Both the position numbers and the translations under genes were made by a program. Shown here piece after piece: positions 38,700-48,889 of a DNA stretch of 64,000 bases. The first letter of the stretch is position 1. Every line of letters begins with the position of its first letter. The notes under the pieces are model-generated. The model was given only the letters and a program-made list of their open reading frames with translations. It had not been told where the DNA came from and made no database searches. This DNA is from Maratus speciosus (Eukaryota > Arthropoda > Arachnida > Araneae > Salticidae). The DNA lies in NCBI GenBank assembly GCA_963932465.1, contig OZ010787.1, positions 36,212,087 to 36,276,086 on the forward strand. Direction: 5' to 3'.

Positions 38700-39270
38700 A
38701 ATTTGGCAAATCGTTAAAGAAAAACTAGCCAAATTTAAATAATGGTAGTAATAGATTCATCATGAAACACTAAGAATATCAAAACACAAATATTGAGTTA
38801 CATAGGGAAGGTTTAATCGTGGAACAACATCATTGAGAGTGTAGCCGAAAGAAAAGAAAGATCTCTCGTAATTTGACGATTTCAGTCATTTTTTTTTTTT
38901 TTTTTTTGCCAAATGAAACGTTTTGGTGCAGTGACAATCGGCAGCGAGAGCCCTGATTGACGCCCTTATATATTACTTAGCATTCCAGTTTTTTCACTTT
39001 TCATCAAAATTAAAGGATAATGGGAAAAAATATGCTCACTAAGTTAATGTTGCAACCAATACCCAATGCTGCAATTATTTATGTTAATTAAATACAATTG
39101 AACACAAAATTGCACTTCCGCACATACGTTACAGTCGGAAATATGCGAATTCGGTGATTGACAATCTGGTGCGCAATGGACGCATGTTGGAATTCTGGTC
39201 TGTAGTGCTGTTTAAAGTGAATGTATTGTTTGTGAGTGATCAGTATTCATTAGTTACTGCTCAAAGGCAT
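38700..39270. other. Unassigned interior of the 5.9-kb element
   Basis: AT-rich with a poly-T run near 38890-38908. The ORF at 39154-39345 overlaps a hairpin MITE and is not convincing. Nothing else was recognised. Confidence 0.35.
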
Positions 39271-39278
39271 CATTTAAG

Positions 39279-39429
39279 CATAGCTGCCAACTTTTATGCT
39301 TTCTTCCTACCACTAAAATTTTATAGTAAATATTGTCTTATTTAATCTTCGAAATCTAATGATTAAATAAGGCAAAAATCTCTATTAAATTTTAGTGGTA
39401 GCCAAAAAGCGTAAGAGTTGGCAGCTATG
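39279..39429. mobile_element. 151-bp hairpin MITE (CATAGCTGCCAACTTTT family), copy 1
   Basis: The ends CATAGCTGCCAACTTTTATG and (inverted) CATAGCTGCCAACTCTTACG enclose further inverted sequence (CTACCACTAAAATTT, GTCTTATTTAAT). The short direct repeat TTTAAG abuts both ends. Related copies occur at 40796-40912, 47606-47752 and 48352-48515. Confidence 0.75.
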
Positions 39430-39479
39430 TTTAAGTGAAGGTCAAATGTGATGAATAACTGGTAGAATCGAGGGAAGTT

Positions 39480-40310
39480 AAACGCAAATGGAAGTGGCCC
39501 AAAATTTGAATATTCCTCAAATTTTCATGTGAAGAGCTAGGAGTCGCTTTTTAAGTACTCTTCCATTTATAAACAGCCTGGTCAAGGGTGATCAAGAGCA
39601 CCAACTGCATCCGAAGACTGTTTCCTGTCATTGTCAGCTTAAAGAAACTGCAAAGCGACTACTAGAGACTTGGTTTCAGGCTGCCACAGAAACTGGACTT
39701 AGCCGTTCTACTGCTGCACGAAGGCTTAACAAGCGTGGATTGTATGCAATAAAACCAATAGTTTGTGTGCCACACACTCCAGCTTCCAAAAGGCATCGTA
39801 ATAATCAGCGGATACAAAAAGACTGGGCCCGAGTATGTTTTACTAACGAGTCCAGATTTAGTCTGAACGTTGATTCTAGATGTGTTTTAATCTTGAGAGA
39901 AGAAAAAACACACAACTTGCCTTCCCTTGTCCATGAAAATCCCGTTTCCACGACAGCGGTCTAATGGTTTGGAAGGGGGAATCATGACAAATGGCCGCAC
40001 TGAGCTGCATACCTTTCAAGGAGGCTCTGTAACCGCTCAAAGATATGTGGAGGAGGTATTGGAACTCCAACTTAGACGGTTTAGGGGTGCTGTTGGCCCA
40101 GAGATTTTTTAATGGATGACAATGCTTGGCCACAACGAGTACATGTAGGTGTCAGAATACTCGCAAACAGAAGATATTCGAATAGATTGGACACATTGCT
40201 CACTTAATTTGAACCTGACTGATCATGTGTGGGATGACTTAGGGCAGTGAATTTCAGCGAACCAAATCCTTCCATGGACCTTCCAAGAGCTCAAAAATGC
40301 ACTTTTAGAA
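39480..40310 (+). pseudogene. Tc1-like transposase pseudogene (second, different family)
   Basis: Scattered over three frames are Tc1 hallmarks in the right order. EVAQNLNIP is a helix-turn-helix-like start. GQG...PTASEDCFL matches the GRPR-x-T-T-x-x-E-D-R region. STAARRLNKRGL is the second helix-turn-helix. WARVCFTNESRFSLN surrounds the first catalytic residue, where Asn replaces the usual first Asp. GLMVW..GIMTNGRTEL, then YVEEVL, then LMDDNAWPQRV, carries the second catalytic Asp region. Several stops and frameshifts are present, so it is dead. It is distinct from the Tc1-type protein at 36064-44740. Terminal inverted repeats of its own element were not identified. It lies inside the 5.9-kb hAT-like element. 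Confidence 0.8.
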
Positions 40311-40765
40311 GAGCATAGCAGCACCACCTGTTGGGCGATTTACAATATAAACTAAATCACACTAATTTATATGAGGGACTATCTGAATCTGTAGTTTGGT
40401 GAAAATTTGTGCATTAGTTCTTTAGATAGAGCTATCGCGATAATCATAAATAATGTAGTATAGCAGCGCCATCTGTTGGACGATTTACACCAAAATGTAA
40501 TCAGCAACAATGTATATAAAGGACTGACTGAATCTGAAGTTTTATGTAAATCTGTTTATTTATTAGCTCTTGAGATATAGCTATTCCGGAAATAGTGAAA
40601 AATGCAGCATAGCAGCGCCACCTGTTGGGCGATTTACACCAAAAAGTAATCAGCACCAATTTATATTGGGGACTAACTGAATCTAAAGTTTTATTGAATT
40701 CCGTGCATTAGTTCTTGAGATAGAGCGCACACAAAATTTGTGTCACATACATACTCACAGAGCGG
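40310..40765. repeat. 143-bp tandem repeat, three copies, second locus
   Basis: GCATAGCAGCACCACCTGTT at 40313 and related sequence near 40458 and 40607. It ends with TTGTGTCACATACATACTCA, as in the array at 14040-14950. The array starts directly after the Tc1-like pseudogene. Confidence 0.75.
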
Positions 40766-40795
40766 GGGAATGGGGACAGAGCATGATTACGGCCC

Positions 40796-40912
40796 AAGCA
40801 AACGCACATTACTATATTTTGTCTTATTTAATCCTAAAATTTTGTGATTAAATAAGGTTTAATGCGTAAAAATAAATTTCGATGGTGGTAAAAGTGGTGT
40901 AAGTTTGCATAG
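40796..40912. mobile_element. Hairpin MITE family, degenerate copy 2
   Basis: Shares TTTTGTCTTATTTAATC, GTGATTAAATAAGG and GTGGTAAAAGTGGTGTAAG with the copy at 39279-39429. The outer ends are eroded. Confidence 0.5.
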
Positions 40913-42180
40913 GCGATAATCAGGTTCTAAGGGGCACTGAATTATATACTTAATTTTTTTCTCTATTTTTAATCAAAAAGGCTTATCAATTCTGCATTTA
41001 AGACTTGCCATATTTTCAAAATTTCAAAAACAATATGCACAAAACTTAATTTGCCGCTTCCCCCTCACCCCCATCTAAGTTTTGTCGTCGTGGGTTGATG
41101 AGGAATGAGCCTAAATCCGGCTCTTATTATTGTTTTATAATCATCTGTATTGATGCATGTTTAGTTTCCACATGCTAAGACACACACACAAAAAAAAACC
41201 TTCAAAGGAAATTTTTTTTGGTTTTTTGTTTGTAAAATGGTCCATAATTTTCTTCAACTTGTCAAAAAAATTTTTTTCTTCTAATCTCAAAATAACTAAA
41301 TAGCCAAGTCATTGATGTTATATCGTAAATATAGTTTTCTCAAAGGTGACTTCTTGGGCTACCATTATTTTCGTACAGTAATAATCATGATAAATTTCTA
41401 AAATATTTTCAAAGGAAAGGCACCAGAAAGATTATTTTTTGGAAATAGTGGTACACAATAAAGTGACCGATAAGAACCCTGTAAATAATTTTTGATTACT
41501 TTAAGGTTTGGAGATCTTCAACTGTCGTCCAAGGAAAAGTTACAGAAGAAACAAGTTATATAAAAAATATTTTTTAAAGTCAATTCCTACTTAGGTCATC
41601 AAAGAAAAATTTAATATAATCTCTTAAGCTAATTTTAGTTTTTGTTGCATTAAAACATCTCAATCTGTTGATTTTCTATAAGCAAGTAAACCCTATTGGT
41701 TTACAATGGAAGTCTATGGGAATTTGGAGAAATATTAGAGATATCGCCAAGTTGGCATCACTTTTGGCGACTCATTTTGGCCACCAAATTTGGCGATAAG
41801 CTTGGTGGTATTTGGCGACAGAACACGGTCCCCCCTATGGTAAGCCCCTTATAGGTATGAAGATGCATTAAATGCTGTTCAATAAACAATGGCGGCCATT
41901 TTTTCTCCCGTATAAAACTAAAATTAATTAAAATTTAATTAATGAATTAATATTTGAAAAAACTGTATTAACATCAAGTGTCATCCACTACAAGTTAAAA
42001 AAAAATTTGAACTTGAGTGATGAATAATAAGTATTTTATTAACGATAGGGAGTGTGTGAACTAGTAGGAATTGAAAAAGTGCCGGCTCGGCACACAGGCG
42101 CAGGTAGATTTCAAAGTAAGTACTAATTTCAGCAACAAAAACTAAATGAAGATTAGAGATGAACTCAGTTTAAAAATTTT
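40913..42180. other. Unassigned interior of the 5.9-kb element
   Basis: Contains a small GC-richer patch at 41740-41830 with repeated TTGGCGA/TCGCCAA motifs that can fold locally. No ORF of note. Confidence 0.4.
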
Positions 42181-42190
42181 ATCTGGCTGC

Positions 42191-42836
42191 CAGGGACCCG
42201 GAGCTGGAGCTGGAGCCGGAGCGCTCTGGAGCTGTGTTTTCCCTGGAGCTGGAGCTCTAAAATTTCCCTTGCTCCAGGGCTCCTTTAATTTTCAATATTT
42301 TTTTCCCAGTCTTTTAAATTTCCAGGCTTAAAATATTTTAATTACAACATTATTCAGTATTTAAATTATATCATTTTTTAGGGTTTTTTTTTATATTAGA
42401 AATGGAAAACTTTTCAAAACATGGTAACACTACTTTTCTTCTACTTTCGCTAAGTGACAACACTATTTGAAAAATATGGCCGTGTGTTGTTTACATGTGT
42501 AGTTGTACAATTTTGGTTGTTTGAAAAGTGTAGAAGAAATTTAAGATTTTTGTGTTTTAAATTTCACCAAACTTTCTATTTTAAAAGCAAAAGCTAAAAG
42601 ATGTCATATTTTCTGAATGAGCATTTCGAGTTTGATGAGAAGAAAAATGCATTTTGTCAGATCTTTAACGAAGGTAACGGAAGAAAGAATTTGTGAGCAA
42701 AAAATTAAATGTGCAAATTAAAATCTGCAACTCAAAAGCGCGAAGCTGGAGCCGAGTTGGAGCCGGAGCCACAGCATTTTATCTAGGAGCGGAGCTGGAG
42801 CTGGAGCATCAAAATTTGTTCGGCTCCGGGTCACTG
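42191..42836. mobile_element. 646-bp hAT-like element with GGAGCTGGAGC subterminal repeats
   Basis: A perfect 8-bp TSD, CTGGCTGC, lies at 42183-42190 and 42837-42844. The left end CAGGGACCCGGAGCTGG and the inverted right end CAGTGACCCGGAGCCGA match at 14 of 17 bases. Both arms (about 42198-42290 and 42741-42830) are packed with GGAGCTGGAGC-type hexamer repeats, which give Gly-Ala-rich translations. The core holds a 28-codon reading at 42601 (MSYFLNEHFEFDEKKNAFCQ start) that may be the N-terminus of a former transposase; this is only a guess. Confidence 0.85.
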
Positions 42837-42956
42837 CTGGCTGCTTTTGAGGAGATTTTAATTTCATTTTTCTGTAAGAGCTGTTTTTTTTTTTTTTTTT
42901 CAGAATATGATAATACGATAATTTTATTTTAACCGCTATGTATTCTTATTTTGTAT

Positions 42957-43250
42957 TTGCTGTAAGATTTGGTCCTATCAAAAACTTGCTAGTAGAAAAG
43001 TTGTAGATAAGAAGATTTATAATAAATTTAAGCGGATTTGATATCTTGTGAATTGACAAAGTTATGATTTTTTTCTTCTTCAATTCCCCTCCCCTTTTTC
43101 CCTTCGTTTTTAATTTTTTTGCGGTAAAAGTTGGTCCTATGAAAAACTTGTCAGCATAAAAGTTGTATATAATATTAATAAGATTTATAATAAAGTTAAA
43201 TGTATTTGATATCTTAAGAAGTGATGAAGTTATGAATTTTCCCCCCTAAA
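42957..43250. repeat. Tandem duplication of about 165 bp
   Basis: GTAAGATTTGGTCCTATCAA (42963) and GTAAAAGTTGGTCCTATGAA (43125) open two units that share AAAACTTGYYAG, AAAAGTTGTA, AGATTTATAATAAA and TTTGATATCTT. Confidence 0.65.
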
Positions 43251-44576
43251 ACCCTATTTTTATTCTCCACATTTCCACCACTTTTTGCCCGGTTTTGCCC
43301 ATTTACAATCCCCGTCGAGATATTAGCCATATGAATGTTTTTGGTGAGTTTGAAGATGGATGATTCGTGCATAATTGCGACTTTTATCATGCGGACAAAA
43401 TTTAGTACATGCATATAATATAATCTTTTGAGATGGGGTGGTTCTGGGTTCATGGGATCATATAATAAAAAGTTATGAAGGAATTTTTCAAAAGTCACAC
43501 CATGGCACTGCAATAGGTAGTATTTCTTACGAAATCTACCTAAAAACAGGCATGCTAAAACGGTACTGGAGAAGTTACTTGAGGCTTCAATATGGTATGA
43601 ATTAAAGTTGAAACTTTACGAATAGAAATAACTTCTTTTAATAGTGTATAAAACATGTTTCAAATCGAAATAGTTGAGGTAAAACACAAGGTTAAACATC
43701 ATAGGAATATGCTGATTGCAACAAGATTCATCTATAATATATCTGATTAATAATGAAAAAAAGTGCAAATAATTTTACTAATCTTTATTCTGCTCTTTCT
43801 AATTTTGCGCCCTTAGGATGTGTGCGCCTGGAGCAGTCTGCTCCAATTGCTCCACGGTAGCTACACCCCTGCTCATCCACTAAAATGATGTTATTCAATA
43901 CTATTTATCTGTACAACAAATTACAACAGTTTAACATATATCAGTGTGATGTGTTACAAAATATTTTGTCTTCATATTGAGTTAAAGCAGTTACAGTATT
44001 AGAATCAACAGTAATGAATATATGTAATAAAATAACTGTCAAGCTCTATGCGGTTTCTCGGAACATTTTAACAGTGAGCTTTCTTTTCTAGCAAATGACC
44101 AGGTGTTTGCTAGTGAATTGGGCTCTGATTGGTTGATTGCAAATTGCTTCATAGCTACTGTAAGCTTTATTCATTTTTTTGCCAGTGAACGATACATTCT
44201 AGCCATTGGAGGCTACTAAAGGCATGAAAGGAAGATTTTTGACTGTCTGCGGCTGTTGATTTCTTTCTATTAGCTTTGGCGCATCATAATAAACATTCAT
44301 AAGCATTTAAAATAGGACTTTTTTTTTACTTGAAAGTACATTTTTAAGCTTTTTTTTTTATAATATCGAAAACAAATTTTGGAAATTTTATTTTTATAAT
44401 AATTTTAATATCTATTTCTAAAAAATTATTCTTTCAGCTTTTTCTTTTTTTATATACTTTGCAGGTAATGCGTTCCAAATTTAACAGGGACTTTTCATTA
44501 ATCTGTTACTAAATAACGCACTATAAACGAATAACATTGTTATTTATCCTAATACGTTAAATAATGCCCATCTCTA
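43251..44576. other. Unassigned right part of the hAT-like layers
   Basis: Spans the right end of the 5.9-kb element (43871) and the right arm of the 8.35-kb element. The ORF at 43214-43513 shows no domain. No gene was recognised. Confidence 0.4.
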
Positions 44577-45347
44577 GTATATGCCAATAGCAGACAGTTT
44601 CAGTATGTGGCAAAATTGAAGGTCGTCATCACTAAAGCGTGGGAGAATATTGATGCTACTGGCTTCCAAGGATTGGTAAATGGTATGCCATATCGTATAT
44701 CCCACATTATATATATAAACATGGTGGATATATTTTCTATTAACAGTAGTGGCTTTATTTCGGCGGGACACTTTCTCCCCTCTTTTTTTTTTTTTTTTTT
44801 TTACAAATTCTTTTTTTTCCTGCCCAGATAAGGCAGGGAGTGAGTTACTCCTTGTAAATATGTATTTGTAATATATACTTTCTTAATATATTTATTTTGT
44901 TCTTATTAGTTTTTTTGTGTCCAATTACAGCACACAATCACAGTGGCTTTATTTCACTGGGACACACCTTATCTAAGCCTAACTTATACCCATTTTACCC
45001 CACCACACAAAAAATTTAATTACAAAAACAGTATTTTAAATATTACTTTCCAATTCATCATAAATTTTATTTCAGAATGTTTACTAATTGAAACTAAAAA
45101 ATATTTACAAAATAATTTTCAAAAGTATAGATTTTTAAGTGTTTTTCACTATCATTATTGAAACACATTCTACAGATGAAAACAAGGGTATATCCTGTTG
45201 CCATATTCAACAAAAACTTTTTGAAAGAATAGAAATGTTGCTAACTAATGTCTGAAAATATATTTAAAAAATAAAACCTCTCTGAAATATTACATTTGTT
45301 ATATGTTAAAATATCAATTCCTATCCATTTTACCCCACCAAACCCTA

Positions 45348-46135
45348 CTATTTTTTTCTTCAGATGCTGTTCAGCCAAGAGATCATGATTTCTTCTTTCA
45401 TCCAGTCTTTTAGATTTAATCCTATTATATATTTGAGATGTTTTATTTTGGTATTGTTTCATTTTTTTAAATATTTTTTTGGCAGTAGTTTGTATCCACT
45501 TGCAATGCAAATCGATTCTACTGTAAAAGATTTTTTTTCATTTCTGCTTCCAACAAAAAAGATACTGTTTGTACCAATTTTATCTACTGTCTGATTGTGA
45601 GAATAAAGAAATACAATTGGAACCTTATCTATGTTATGTAATTAATTTTCAGAAAAATGATTTCTAGCATAAACTGGAGATAATTATAGTATTTGTGTTC
45701 CCTGTCATTAAATAATTTTTGACTGACTGTGGTAAAGTTCCAAATTAACAAATTCTTCTTCATAAAGCAACAACACAAACTGGATCCAATTGTAAAGTTT
45801 TCATTGCCCATTATTTACATAATAATTTTGGCTTGGTCAGTTTAACATTAGAAAACACTGAATTGTAATTCAAGTATGTAGCTCATTTTCCACCTTCCCC
45901 CACAATTGAACACCCTGGTGAAAAGATTGCCTATAGCAATCATTTTGAGAAAACAAATCCTGTTTTTTTTATGCCACATATGAACATTCATTCACACACA
46001 TATAAACAACATTCAGCATCACAATTTTTGAATTCTTAAACCTTATTGAATGCATTAAATTTATATATACATAAGTAATGTGTTTTAGCTTGAACATAAT
46101 GGCAAGAATCTGTACTAAACATGACAAAATATTAT
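45348..46135. other. Noncoding stretch
   Basis: AT-rich. Overlapping ORFs on both strands at 45241-45811 have no recognisable domain and partly read through the terminus of the outermost nested element. Confidence 0.4.
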
Positions 46136-46137
46136 TA

Positions 46138-46878
46138 CCGTTATTTTCGAGCTATAATCTGCAGTGGCGTATAATCCGCATCCACAATTTTTAACCATTA
46201 TAAAAAAATTTCAGCAGATAATCTACAGATTATACGCTGGACTATACGAGGATTACAAAATTGTTTTCAACATCCCAAAATACTACTAACAAAAACCACC
46301 TCTCTACTTGTTTAGTTGCTCTATTTAAATGATATTGTAATAAAATAATCAGAAAAAAAATAATTATAAAATAATTACGAGTTAAAAAATACAAATACCT
46401 TTTTTTTCATTGAATCTCATATCCAAAACCTTGAATGTCTTGTGAATACAGATAATTCTATAATAATTGTTGTTTTTAAATCATCTTCTGTTTTTATAAT
46501 AACATTCAGTTTAAATTCTGCAGTGTTAAATAACATGTTTTCTCTTAGACATTATGATATTGCAATTTTTGAAAGGGATGAGAAGCGCTTTGTTCTTCAT
46601 AGAAACATGTTGCCAAAATGCTAAAAATAATATAACATAAAATTCAGAAGCCACTAGCACGGTCATGTCATATGTGAACCAATCACGAGTAACTCTGTGA
46701 ATGGTTGATAGTAGACAATCGTGTGATAGATGTTTATATTTTTATTTTACGACTGCCAGTAGAAACTGGATAGCTAACACAAACTTCTGCTTAGAAAAAT
46801 TTCAACAGATAATCCACACTTAAAATTTTTAAGGTTTTTTTAACAGATAATCCACGGATTATAGCCCGAAAATTATGG
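46138..46878. mobile_element. 741-bp Tc1/pogo-like MITE
   Basis: The left end CCGTTATTTTCGAGCTATAA and the inverted right end CCATAATTTTCGGGCTATAA match at 17 of 20 bases. TA lies on both sides (46136-46137 and 46879-46880). The inner parts share AGATAATCYACRGATTATA motifs. Part of its core (AGAAGCCACTAGCA, TCATATGTGAACCAATSACR) also occurs at 25950-26020 in the ENT intron. Confidence 0.75.
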
Positions 46879-46953
46879 TATAAAATGGGTCTTTGAACAC
46901 TAAAAGTACTTTGGGTATTCTGAAAATAAGTCATAAGATTTCATTGGGTAATA

Positions 46954-47480
46954 CAGTAAATTCCTTCAAATCTCCAGCCCAAAAATCTGCACATTGTTGC
47001 AGATGTAAACAGTGAAACTTTCAATTAAGATGCAGCGGAAAGGTTAAAGTTTCATTTTTTGTGTCATTCTATACACATTTTAATAAATAATTCATGTTAA
47101 TATGTTTGAACTCATGCTTTCTCATGAAAGAAGTATAAATTTCTTTTTGAATAAATTTAAGATATTGCTGATCAGAGGCATAGTGCTATCAGTGGCGAAT
47201 GCGATCTTTTTACCAAATTTCATTTATTTATTAATCAAGCTTTTGTTTACCTAAACATGAAATAAAACACTGTTATTTTAGGATTTTTATGTAAATTATT
47301 AGTTTACTTTTATGAGGCAAGTTTCACTGAATAATTCAAGAAATTTATCTCATCATTTTTATGGCTATTTAGTTATGCATTACTAATATTTTACTTTATT
47401 TTTTATATTTAAAAAAAAATTATTTTTACTTCCTTATTTTACCTAATTATTTTAATACTTTACTTTTTTGTAAGTATTCA
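46954..47480. repeat. pogo-like repeat, copy 2
   Basis: Opens CAGTAAATTCCTTCAAATC after TA and is collinear with 24651-25300. A possible degenerate right end lies near 47610. Confidence 0.5.
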
Positions 47481-47605
47481 TAAAGTTTGAATGCATTATT
47501 GTATTCAAATAACTTTAAAAAATGTAAACAAAGCAGTGACCTGCAAAATTCTAAAATCTGCACAACTACTGGTCCCAAGTTATGCAGATTTGTGGGAGTC
47601 TGCTA

Positions 47606-47752
47606 CTTTGTTGCCAACTTCCAGATTTTTTTTAATACCAGTAAATTCTTACAAAAAGTTCGCCTTTTTAATTGCAGAAATTGTGTGATTGTATAAAACA
47701 AGTATTTCTGCATAAAAATATTGGTATAAAAAAAATTGGGAGGTTGGCAACT
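47606..47752. mobile_element. Hairpin MITE family, copy 3
   Basis: TTGCCAACTTCCAGATTTTT at the left is matched by GGGAGGTTGGCAA at the right; AATACCAGTAAA and TATTGGTATAAA pair inside. Same general plan as 39279-39429 but diverged. The two ORFs at 47487-47696 cross its left arm and are not credible genes. Confidence 0.55.
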
Positions 47753-48351
47753 ATACTACTATACTTTGTATCCGATTAGCATCATTTGTTTGTGAATGGA
47801 GCTGTACGAACATTACTGTTATGAATGTTTTAAAGTTCATCTCCCCCCCCCCCCCCTAATTCACACTAAAGAAAATTCTGTATTCCATATTTCTATTTGC
47901 ATTTTAAGCTTCAGAAAACAACCATGCAGCTTTTCGAAAGCATGAAGATAAGTTTAATTAATGACAAGCGTACTTACTAGCATTTATTCACACATATTAC
48001 ACATTTATTCTTAAACATGCCAAAATAAACATTTTTTTCAAAAAGTCACTCTTTTGATTAAAATACAATATAGTTTATCTGATCCTGAAAACAGGGCCAT
48101 AACTAGGTGGAGCAAATGGGTTGTGTACCATATAAGGTGGACCAGAAGGTGGCATCAAAAGTATATTTTTATCAGCATTTAGTATAAAAAAACAAAACTA
48201 AATTTGGATAAAAAGTCACGCTACTGGATAATGTAAACTAAAAATATATTGTTAATTTTATACTCTTTGCTTTGAACAGGCTGGATTTGAACACTAGACT
48301 TCCCATTTAGAAAGTGGAGGCATTATCTGGCTTTTTGGAATGCTACATGCA
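47753..48351. other. Noncoding stretch
   Basis: Poly-C run at 47843-47856. Near 48093-48160 GGGCCATAACTAGGTGGAGC resembles a hAT-type subterminal sequence without a partner. Confidence 0.4.
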
Positions 48352-48515
48352 TGGCCCCAACTTTTACTTTTCTGTTACCACTATTTTTTGAAAGAAATCT
48401 TAGTCTTATATAATCAGAGAGATTTTGTCATTAAATAAGGTGAAGATTTCTATTAAAAAATAATCATAAGAAAAAAGCATAAAAGTTAGAATCATGCATG
48501 TTGGCCCTAAGAAGC
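48352..48515. mobile_element. Hairpin MITE family, copy 4
   Basis: CATGGCCCCAACTTTTACTT and (inverted) CATGATTCTAACTTTTATGC form the outer stem. GTTACCACTATTTTTTGAAA and ATTAAATAAGG motifs match copy 1. Confidence 0.55.
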
Positions 48516-48741
48516 CAGCATAAGCTGTCACAATTTCTTGCTTCAGTTTTTTTTTTTACTTTATTTATTCATTCATTCAACTCTTATTTATTATTTAATA
48601 TGACCATTGTTTCTTCTCAGTCATTTTGATAAAAGCAGCAGAAGTGTGTAAATATCATGTATTTGCTAATGATATTCAAACTATGATCACAAACTAGATT
48701 AATTTTAACACAATTATTCTAATTGGTAAATAAAACATATA

Positions 48742-48889
48742 ACATGTAAATTTCCAACCAGGCAAAAAATGTCCGAACCAGGGATCTCTTGGCTGAAGCC
48801 ATCCGGTATAGCTCAATTGGTAGAGAATTGGCAGCTTCAGCCAAGAGATCCCTGGTCTGGACATTTTTTGTTCAGTTGGAAATTTACAT
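48742..48889. repeat. Palindrome carrying a tRNA-like segment
   Basis: Two arms of about 60 bp (48742-48801 and 48834-48889; landmarks ATGTAAATTTCCAAC, AAAAAATGTCC and ACCAGGGATCTCTTGGCTGA) are inverted around a short spacer. The spacer plus right arm (48805-48862) reads GGTATAGCTCAATTGGTAGA followed later by GATCCCTGGTCTGGA. This looks like a tRNA D-arm (A box) and a decayed T-arm (B box). It is not a functional tRNA: the B box lacks GGTTCGA and no acceptor stem closes. Confidence 0.65.

Larger units (their letters stand above)
37976..43871. mobile_element. 5.9-kb hAT-like element with perfect 8-bp TSD
   Basis: CTCATCCA flanks both ends (37968-37975 and 43872-43879). The left terminus CAGTGGCGTAGCTAC and the reverse complement of the right terminus CAGGGGTGTAGCTAC match at 13 of 15 bases. 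Both subterminal regions carry GCGCCCTY and CTGGAGCA motifs. CAGGGGCGTAGC-type ends are common in hAT elements. The first 95 bp recur as a fragment at 58471-58567. No intact transposase. Confidence 0.88.
36223..44576. mobile_element. 8.35-kb hAT-like element inside the Tc1 transposase
   Basis: A perfect 8-bp TSD, GTATATGC, lies at 36215-36222 and 44577-44584. Termini are TAGAGATGGGAAATA and, as reverse complement of the right end, TAGAGATGGGCATTA. Removing the element and one TSD copy restores continuity of the Tc1 transposase reading. No transposase of its own was found. Most of its length is the next nested element (37976-43871). Confidence 0.9.
36064..44740 (+). pseudogene. Tc1-like transposase, split by a hAT-like insertion
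   Basis: Two pieces. Piece 1 (36064-36222) begins right after the gap with WIFQQDK, the Tc1 motif around the second catalytic Asp. It continues through ...WPVLF and, after a one-base frame change, FFPDLSPQENV, the segment holding the third acidic residue (normally PDLNP-IE-N). A TGA follows where Tc1 proteins have Trp. Piece 2 (44585-44740) continues the same protein at the next codon with NSRQFQYVAKLK, AWENID and GMPYR, the usual C-terminal end of Tc1 transposases. The interruption is the 8,354-bp element 36223-44576, whose 8-bp duplication explains the repeated bases at the break. The frameshift, the stop and the insertion make the gene dead. The N-terminal half is in or before the gap. Confidence 0.85.
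35446..44969 (+). mobile_element. Tc1-like element with about 215-bp terminal inverted repeats, disrupted
   Basis: The left end AGGTGTGTCCCAACGAAATA is mirrored by the right end (reverse complement AGGTGTGTCCCAGTGAAATA). TA duplicates flank both (35444-35445 and 44970-44971). The inverted repeats extend over 35446-35660 and 44745-44969 with landmarks GGAGTAACTCATTCCCTGCC and GGCTTTATTTCG. Inside is a Tc1-type transposase pseudogene. Without the hAT insertion the element would be about 1.2 kb including the 200-N gap. Confidence 0.85.
34250..45345. mobile_element. Outermost TA-flanked element of the nest (pogo/Tc1-type)
   Basis: The left terminus (GGGTCAGGTGGGATAAAATG) and the reverse complement of the right terminus (GGGTTTGGTGGGGTAAAATG) match at 17 of 20 bases. 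TA flanks both (34248-34249 and 45346-45347). Between them, the span outside the Tc1-like insertion (34250-35445 plus 44972-45345) is about 1.57 kb. It includes a transposase-type C-terminal remnant on the - strand (34568-34905). Superfamily within the TA-targeting group is uncertain. Confidence 0.65.

Noticed and set aside
42146..42331. Gly-Ala-rich ORF as a structural protein
   Set aside because: It is the GGAGCTGGAGC array of a hAT-like element arm in translation.
47487..47696. Two overlapping ORFs on the + strand
   Set aside because: They read through a pogo-like repeat and a hairpin MITE arm in different frames.
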